NCBI GenBank assembly: GCA_966080355.1 | Contig: CBHROW010000229.1 | Span: forward strand, 1 to 9,145 | From: Chryseosolibacter sp966080355 | GTDB taxonomy: Bacteria; Bacteroidota; Bacteroidia; Cytophagales; Cyclobacteriaceae | DNA length: 9,145 nucleotides | Direction: 5' to 3' | Part shown: positions 4,808-9,145 of the stretch, in pieces | Layout: every line of letters starts with the position of its first letter | Position numbering within the stretch: position 1 is the stretch's first letter | Translations under genes and position numbers: made by a program | The notes under the pieces: model-generated | What the model saw: only the letters and a program-made list of their open reading frames with translations | Databases searched by the model: none | Told to the model about the DNA's origin: nothing

Positions 4808-6406
4808 ATGAATTTGAGTACCTCCCGCAAAATGATCGCACTGTTGCTGATGGTTTTCGCAGTTTCTGCTTATGGCCAATCACCGGAGATCCGCAAGGCT
4901 TTCCGCCTCATTGACATCGAGCAACCTTCAAAAGGCATCAGCGCACTGGAGCAAATTAATAATCAATATTATCTCGGCCTTGGATATTTGAGACTCGGTC
5001 AGAAAGACAAAGCGCTTGCTGCCTTCGAAAAGGGAATTGCAGCGAACGAAAAAGATGCATTGAGTTATGCCGGCAAAGGTCACGTGCGTTTGCTGGAAAA
5101 AAATCCGACCGATGCTAAGGTAAACCTGGACAAGGCTCTTCAGCTTTCAAAATCAAAAGACGTTGCTGTGCTGAAAGCCGTTGCTGAAGCTTATCTCACC
5201 GATACCAAATACCTGCTCGATGCAATCAACTTGCTAAATAAAGCTGCTGGTATCAACAACACAGATCCGGATGTACAAATGCTGCTGGGCGATGCTGCGT
5301 TGTTGCAGAACCCGCAGAATGCCGGCCCCGCGGTAAGTGCTTATGAGCGGGCTGCAAAGATCGATACGAAATATGCGAAGGCTCATTACAAAGTCGGCAA
5401 ACTGTATCAGCGTGCGAAAGCCCTCGACAACGCGATCGCATCCTATGAAAAGGCGATCCAGATCGACCCGGAATATGCACCAGCTTACAAAGAACTCGGA
5501 CAGATCGCTTACCTGAACAAGGATGCTGCGAAGGCGGTACAGATGTATGAGAAATATATGTCGATCACTGAAAATCCTGGTGATGCTAAATTCCAGCTGG
5601 CGTTCTTCTACTTTATGAACAAACAGTTCGATAAGGCAAATGCGATCTTCAAAGAGGTTACAACCAATCCGAACGTTCCTGCTGTGGCCTATAAGTTCTA
5701 TGCATTATCGCTTGTGCAACAAACCAAAGCTGCAGAAGCGGTTACGATGTTTGAGAAGTATTTTCAAAAAGCAAAACCGGAAGACATTACTGGAGACGAT
5801 TACGCTGAGTATGCAAAAGTTCAGCTTGCTGCAAAAACTCCGGTTGGCGATTCGATTGCAAACATCTACTTCGATAAAGCTATCGCGATGGATACTACCA
5901 TCGGCTCCGATGTCATGCAGCTCAATGCAGACACTTACATGAGACGTAAGAAATTCCCTGAGGCAGTAAATGCGTACAAACAACTGATGCAGTCGCGCAA
6001 GCAAGTACTTTCTCAGGATCTGTTTGCTATCGGTCGCGCATACTATTACAACGAGCAATTTCCTCAAGCTGACAGCGCGTTCACTCAACTTACTGAAAAG
6101 CAACCGAACATGACTGTTGGTCCGTTGTGGGCAGGCCGCTCCCGTCAGCACATCGACTCTACAGGCACTCAAGGATTAGCCAAGCCGATGTATGAACAAG
6201 TGATTGAGAAAGGACAAAGCAATCCTGATAAGTACAAAAAGGATCTGATCGAAGCTTACGATTATCTGGGAACATACACATTGCAGATCTCCAAGGACGT
6301 AGTGAAAGCGAAAGACTATTTCCAAAAGATTCTCGCACTCGATCCTAATTATGAGCGCGCAAAAGAGTTCATGAAACAACTCAACTCACCGGCACCGAAA
6401 GGATAA
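4808..6406 (+). CDS. Secreted tetratricopeptide-repeat (TPR) protein
   Basis: This is a 532-residue TPR protein with a signal peptide, probably periplasmic or envelope-associated. The start chosen is the ATG at 4808: it gives a classical signal peptide (MNLSTSRKMIALLLMVFAVSAYG, cleavage before Q24). A longer in-frame start, TTG at 4766, lies inside the -7 box and would add residues before the signal. Helical repeats of about 34 residues run through the mature protein. The clearest is 186-219, with YAKAHYKVGKLYQRAKALDNAIASYEKAIQIDP, followed by YAPAYKELGQIAYLNKDAAKAVQMYEKY. Others lie near 52-80, 120-150, 262-290, 370-400, 404-432 and 478-512 (the last ending FQKILALDPNYERA). TPR proteins are scaffolds for protein assembly, and the partner cannot be read from the sequence. 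It follows the PstS-like gene by 97 bp in the same direction and has its own promoter box, so it may be expressed both with the operon and alone. A strong terminator follows. Confidence 0.93.
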   Translation: MNLSTSRKMIALLLMVFAVSAYGQSPEIRKAFRLIDIEQPSKGISALEQINNQYYLGLGYLRLGQKDKALAAFEKGIAANEKDALSYAGKGHVRLLEKNPTDAKVNLDKALQLSKSKDVAVLKAVAEAYLTDTKYLLDAINLLNKAAGINNTDPDVQMLLGDAALLQNPQNAGPAVSAYERAAKIDTKYAKAHYKVGKLYQRAKALDNAIASYEKAIQIDPEYAPAYKELGQIAYLNKDAAKAVQMYEKYMSITENPGDAKFQLAFFYFMNKQFDKANAIFKEVTTNPNVPAVAYKFYALSLVQQTKAAEAVTMFEKYFQKAKPEDITGDDYAEYAKVQLAAKTPVGDSIANIYFDKAIAMDTTIGSDVMQLNADTYMRRKKFPEAVNAYKQLMQSRKQVLSQDLFAIGRAYYYNEQFPQADSAFTQLTEKQPNMTVGPLWAGRSRQHIDSTGTQGLAKPMYEQVIEKGQSNPDKYKKDLIEAYDYLGTYTLQISKDVVKAKDYFQKILALDPNYERAKEFMKQLNSPAPKG

Positions 6407-6430
6407 ACGGACTTTCAATTTTTAGATACG

Positions 6431-6463
6431 CAGGAAGGGAGCTCTAGGGCTCCTTTCTTGTTC
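6431..6463 (+). terminator. Strong intrinsic terminator after the TPR gene
   Basis: Bases 6431-6442 can pair with 6449-6460 in a 12-bp stem (core GGGAGC with GCTCCT, two G-U pairs) around the 6-nt loop TCTAGG. The 3' arm is T-rich (CCTTTCTTGTTC). It begins 25 bp after the stop codon. It should end the exb-TPR transcription unit. Confidence 0.75.
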
Positions 6464-6686
6464 AGGTGGGCAAAGTATCTCAAGAATTTTAGCCGGTGCT
6501 GTGCAATCGAATGATTTTGATAACGCGTCCTGTTATATATATCCCATCAGTTGTTTAGAATCAGTCATCCGGAGGTTGCGGCTTCCCGCCTGATCAAATA
6601 ACTTTAATTCCAATCCAATCAGTGTACCTTTTAGTGAACTTCGGGTCTTTGCGCCTTCAGCGCTAACTTGCTATCTTTCAGCACTT
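6464..6686 (+). other. Non-coding spacer upstream of the barrel/two-component unit
   Basis: I see no gene in this stretch on either strand. It holds a small inverted repeat, ATAAC-N7-GTTAT (6520-6536), three scattered ATCAGT hexamers (6546, 6560, 6618), a 4-bp GC mini-hairpin (6578-6589) and, at its end, a promoter. Any of the first three could be regulator sites, but each could also be chance. Confidence 0.5.
6648..6679 (+). promoter_or_regulatory. Promoter of the beta-barrel/two-component operon
   Basis: TTTG (6648-6651) is followed after exactly 20 nt by TATCTTTC (6672-6679), one mismatch from TAnnTTTG. This is the Bacteroidota -33/-7 arrangement with optimal spacing. The predicted start point lies within a few bases of the ATG at 6687, so the mRNA may be leaderless or nearly so. 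Confidence 0.6.
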
Positions 6687-7508
6687 ATGAGATCCACCTC
6701 GTTGTTTAGTCTTATCCTCTTGTTCATACTCGGCTCGCCTGCCCTCGCACAGTCTCAAAGAGGCTATAACCTCTTCAATCCGACACCCCGCGAGCAAATG
6801 CGCGAATTTGCTATCGACAGGCCAGATATCACCGAATCGCCAATCACTGTTGACGCTGGTCACTTTCAATTTGAAGGCGATATGATCAAATGGAGCCGTG
6901 ACAATGGCACTAACTCAAGCGGATCTGCCGTCACGTTTGTCAATGCGTTGTATAAAATGGGTTTGACACACTCGTGGGACATTCACATCGGCATTGAACC
7001 ATACACAAAGATCTATACACCGGAGAATGAAATTGCCAACAGAGGTTATGGCGCCACGACCATCCGCTTAAAACATAACTTCTGGGGAAATGATGGAGGA
7101 ACGAAAACAGCACTCGGAATAATTCCCTATGTATCATTCGTCAACGGAAACCCTTTCGATTCAGACGTAGTATTTGGCGCGGGCTTTCCGTATGAATATG
7201 AATTGAGCTCACGGTTTTCTCTGGGAGGCCAGTCGCAATTCGATTTCATTCCCGATGTAGAAAAGAAGGGTAGCTACAACATGAGCTACTTTCAAACTAT
7301 TGTGCTCGGTGGCGCTGTGATCGGTAACCTGGATTTCTTTGCTGAAAGTGTCGCTATATTTCCTCCGGGTTCGAACGCACAATTTCTGCTCGATGGCGGA
7401 TTGATCTATAACTTTTCGCCTAACATTAAAGTTGACATTGCTACCAATATCGGCCTGAACAACTATTCTCCAACACGGGTGTTTTTAGGTCTGTCATTCA
7501 GAATTTGA
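6687..7508 (+). CDS. Outer-membrane beta-barrel protein of the MetA-type 'transporter' family
   Basis: This is a 273-residue secreted protein. A signal peptide ends ALA before Q22 (MRSTSLFSLILLFILGSPALA). The mature N-terminus has FAIDRPDITESPITVDAGHFQFEGD (41-65), a stretch typical of proteins annotated as transporters of the putative phenol-degradation MetA family (PF13557-like). After this come alternating strands with aromatic ends and Gly/Asn/Asp turns, for example LTHSWDIHIGIEPYTKIY, YGATTIRLKHNFWG, ALGIIPYVSFVNG, YELSSRFSLGGQSQFDFIPD and YFQTIVLGGAVIGNLDFFAESV. The last strand, TRVFLGLSFRI, ends in a hydrophobic residue. This pattern indicates a barrel of about 10-14 strands in the outer membrane. 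The transported molecule is unknown, and the link to phenol is only a family label. It is followed after 29 bp by a response regulator gene with no terminator between, so it is probably co-transcribed and possibly controlled by that system. Confidence 0.82.
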   Translation: MRSTSLFSLILLFILGSPALAQSQRGYNLFNPTPREQMREFAIDRPDITESPITVDAGHFQFEGDMIKWSRDNGTNSSGSAVTFVNALYKMGLTHSWDIHIGIEPYTKIYTPENEIANRGYGATTIRLKHNFWGNDGGTKTALGIIPYVSFVNGNPFDSDVVFGAGFPYEYELSSRFSLGGQSQFDFIPDVEKKGSYNMSYFQTIVLGGAVIGNLDFFAESVAIFPPGSNAQFLLDGGLIYNFSPNIKVDIATNIGLNNYSPTRVFLGLSFRI

Positions 7509-7537
7509 CAAGGCACAAGCGAAGATGAACCAGACGA

Positions 7538-8227
7538 ATGAAAAGAATTCTCATCATCGAAGACGACCATCACTTATCCGAATCGATCTCGTCATTTCTG
7601 ATAAAAGACAACTACCTGCTCGATCCGGCTTTTGACGGACAGGCTGCACTGAAGCTGTTCACGAAAGAACATTACGACCTGGTGATTATGGATCTCAATC
7701 TTCCACGCATCAGTGGCGTTGACTTGTGCAAGGCGATCCGTAAAGTGAATCCGCAAGTTCCGATCGTCATCATCACCGCTTTTGGCGATATCGACAGCAA
7801 AATGGAAGCCTTCGATCTTGGTGCCGATGACTATATCGTGAAGCCGTTTCACCTGAAGGAACTCTCTGCCAAAGTAAAAGTATTTCTGAAGCGCGCAGAA
7901 AGCACAACACAAACGTCCGTTTCATACGAACACATGGGGTTGATCCTCGATGGTAATAAAAAAGAAGTTACCCGCGAAGGTAAACGGATCTCCCTCACAC
8001 CGAAAGAATACAGCCTCCTCGAGTACTTACTGAAAAACAAGAATCGTATTGTTTCCAAGGATGAGCTATCGCGAAATGTGTGGGATGAAAACTACGGTAT
8101 TTCGAGCAACACGATCGAAGTATATATCAACTTTCTTCGGAACAAGATCGACAAGGACTTCGCTACAAAATTGGTTTTGACAAAACCGGGCTTCGGCTAC
8201 TACCTGGCCTCTTCGCATGAGCTATAA
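7538..8227 (+). CDS. OmpR/PhoB-family response regulator
   Basis: This 229-residue cytoplasmic transcription factor is activated by phosphorylation. The receiver domain (1-120) has all catalytic residues: the acidic pair D9/D10 (ILIIEDD), phospho-acceptor D52 (VIMDLNLP), T80 (VIITAFGD) and K102 (YIVKPF). The C-terminal winged-helix DNA-binding domain (about 130-226) shows LTPKEYSLLEYLLKNKNRIVSKDEL, the recognition-helix region SSNTIEVYINFLRNKID and the hairpin TKPGFGYYLA. The nearby ATG at 7525 is in another frame, so 7538 is the start. The last codons overlap the kinase start by 11 bp, which indicates translational coupling. Its DNA target is unknown. The upstream barrel gene and its own operon are the obvious candidates. 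Confidence 0.96.
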   Translation: MKRILIIEDDHHLSESISSFLIKDNYLLDPAFDGQAALKLFTKEHYDLVIMDLNLPRISGVDLCKAIRKVNPQVPIVIITAFGDIDSKMEAFDLGADDYIVKPFHLKELSAKVKVFLKRAESTTQTSVSYEHMGLILDGNKKEVTREGKRISLTPKEYSLLEYLLKNKNRIVSKDELSRNVWDENYGISSNTIEVYINFLRNKIDKDFATKLVLTKPGFGYYLASSHEL

Positions 8228-9145
8228 GCTGCGACTCATATTTCTGTTCGTAAGCCTTTTCCTGGCAACGCTCGTATCTACTTTAGCTTTCATTTATTTT
8301 TCTTATGCGAACTTCAGACGCGAGGAATTTTTTGAAAGATTGAAGGAGAAAAGTATCACCACAGCGCGTCTCCTCACCGAGGTCCGTCAGGTAGATAAAG
8401 ACCTGCTCAAGCTGATCGATAAGAATTCGATCCATGAAATGTACGATGAAAAGATCATCATCTTCAATGACAAGAACGAGGTGATCTATAGCAGTCTCGA
8501 TGATAAGACCATTACATTCTCCACTTCCCTGCTCGATCAGATCAGGGTGAAAAAAGAGATCACTTTCGTAGACGATGACGATGACGAAGTGGTTGGAACC
8601 TTCTATACAGCCAACAATGCCGACTTTGTTATCGTGGCTTCGGCCTACGACACCTATGGCATCAACAAGCTGCAAAATCTAAAACAACTTCTTATAGGTG
8701 CATTGGTGATTGGAGCTTTACTGATCGGGCTCGCCAGCTATTTTTATATCCGGCAGGTTTTCAAACCCATCGACCTGCTCAACACCTCGATCCAGCAGAT
8801 CAATGAAAACAATCTCCGCGAATTCATCAAAGTGAGCGAGAATAAAGACGAGCTCAGCAAGCTGGCACGAAACTACAATCAAATGCTCGAGCGCCTCAAT
8901 CGCGCATTCACCGCGCAACGAAGCTTTGTTCGGAGCGCCTCACATGAACTTAAAACTCCCCTCGCGGTGATGATGGGAAAGACCGAGCAACTTCAGGAGC
9001 AAGTCGAAAAGAATTCAACAAGCGCAAAGCTCGTTGCCGGATTGATGGATGATGTCAATAAACAAGCCTCCCTTATCGAGTCGCTGCTGTTACTCCAGCG
9101 CCTTCAGTCCGATGCTCCGATACAAACGGGAGTACTCCGCATCGA
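8217..9145 (+). CDS. Sensor histidine kinase, 3' end missing
   Basis: The frame opens with ATG 8217-8219, overlapping the regulator's end by 11 bp, and runs past the right edge; 309 residues are visible. Helix 1 is at about 8-29 and helix 2 at about 157-178. The roughly 127-residue region between them is a periplasmic sensor domain. A HAMP linker (about 179-232, with FKPIDLLNTSIQQI and KDELSKLARNYNQMLERL) leads to the HisKA dimerisation helix, where H243 in SASHELKTPL is the phospho-acceptor. The second HisKA helix ends LLLLQRLQS. The ATP-binding domain lies beyond the window. It is the cognate kinase of the adjacent OmpR-type regulator. The sensor region contains a run of five aspartates (119-123) followed by EVVGTFY; a metal or cation ligand is one possibility. 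The signal is unknown. Confidence 0.93.
   Translation, partial: MSYKLRLIFLFVSLFLATLVSTLAFIYFSYANFRREEFFERLKEKSITTARLLTEVRQVDKDLLKLIDKNSIHEMYDEKIIIFNDKNEVIYSSLDDKTITFSTSLLDQIRVKKEITFVDDDDDEVVGTFYTANNADFVIVASAYDTYGINKLQNLKQLLIGALVIGALLIGLASYFYIRQVFKPIDLLNTSIQQINENNLREFIKVSENKDELSKLARNYNQMLERLNRAFTAQRSFVRSASHELKTPLAVMMGKTEQLQEQVEKNSTSAKLVAGLMDDVNKQASLIESLLLLQRLQSDAPIQTGVLRI
8571..8587 (+). repeat. Short hexamer repeat coding for the poly-Asp run of the kinase
   Basis: GACGAT is repeated 2.8 times (17 bases) and encodes five consecutive Asp residues plus the start of a Glu codon in the sensor domain. The 6-bp unit keeps the frame, so slippage would change the acid run by two residues. Confidence 0.6.

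Noticed and set aside
5705..6172. Minus-strand frame, and a + strand frame at 5640-5942, inside the TPR gene
   Set aside because: Both overlap continuous TPR repeats in the main frame and show no domain, signal or context of their own.
6578..6589. GCGG-CTTC-CCGC mini-hairpin in the spacer
   Set aside because: The stem is only 4 bp, has no T tract, and a strong terminator already lies upstream.
8283..8675. Minus-strand open frame opposite the histidine kinase
   Set aside because: The + strand encodes a coherent kinase (helices, HAMP, HisKA). The opposite frame is an antisense reflection of its codons, rich in Ile/Asp/Val.
1..9145. Mobile elements, CRISPR arrays, tRNA/rRNA genes or defence systems
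   Set aside because: No transposase or integrase, no spaced direct-repeat array, no tRNA-like fold and no terminal inverted repeats were seen. The genes are ordinary core envelope and signalling genes.

Overview
The window looks like chromosomal core DNA of a Bacteroidota bacterium, perhaps of the Cytophagales type (the order is a guess). Four things point there. The Shine-Dalgarno-like sites expected in most bacteria are missing before the starts. Several upstream regions carry the Bacteroidota -7 box TAnnTTTG. One exbB is followed by two exbD genes and a TonB whose N-terminus has the phylum's usual NRNQAYGAY-type stretch. Base composition is moderate. All genes lie on the + strand. I see no mobile element, tRNA, rRNA or CRISPR array.

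Layout. (1) 1-585 is the 3' part of a DedA-family membrane protein gene, cut by the left edge. (2) 586-753 holds a possible weak terminator, a 10-bp-period tandem repeat of A-tracts and two perfect TAnnTTTG boxes. (3) 754-4710 is a tight run of genes: exbB, exbD-1, exbD-2, tonB, a 72-residue two-helix membrane protein and a PstS-like lipoprotein. (4) 4808-6406 encodes a secreted TPR-repeat protein. It follows a 97-bp gap with its own -7 box, which is flanked by a 6-bp inverted repeat. (5) 6407-6686 is non-coding, with a strong terminator hairpin near its start and a good promoter at its end. (6) 6687-9145 is a second transcription unit: an outer-membrane beta-barrel protein, an OmpR-type response regulator, and a sensor histidine kinase cut by the right edge.

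How the genes work together. ExbB and ExbD form the inner-membrane proton channel, and TonB carries the energy to outer-membrane receptors. The short spacings (2, 2 and 15 bp at the 3' end) link the unknown 72-residue protein and the PstS-like lipoprotein to this machine. The TPR protein may be a further envelope component. No pst permease or ATPase gene lies nearby, so the PstS-like protein probably does not feed an ABC importer here. In the second unit the kinase and regulator form a two-component pair, and the barrel protein is a plausible target or companion.

The least expected item is a perfect 13-bp inverted repeat followed by a T run (3607-3651). It has the form of an intrinsic terminator but sits inside the 72-residue gene, 68 bp after the tonB stop. 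It could end or trim most exbB-exbD-exbD-tonB transcripts and so lower expression of the genes downstream.
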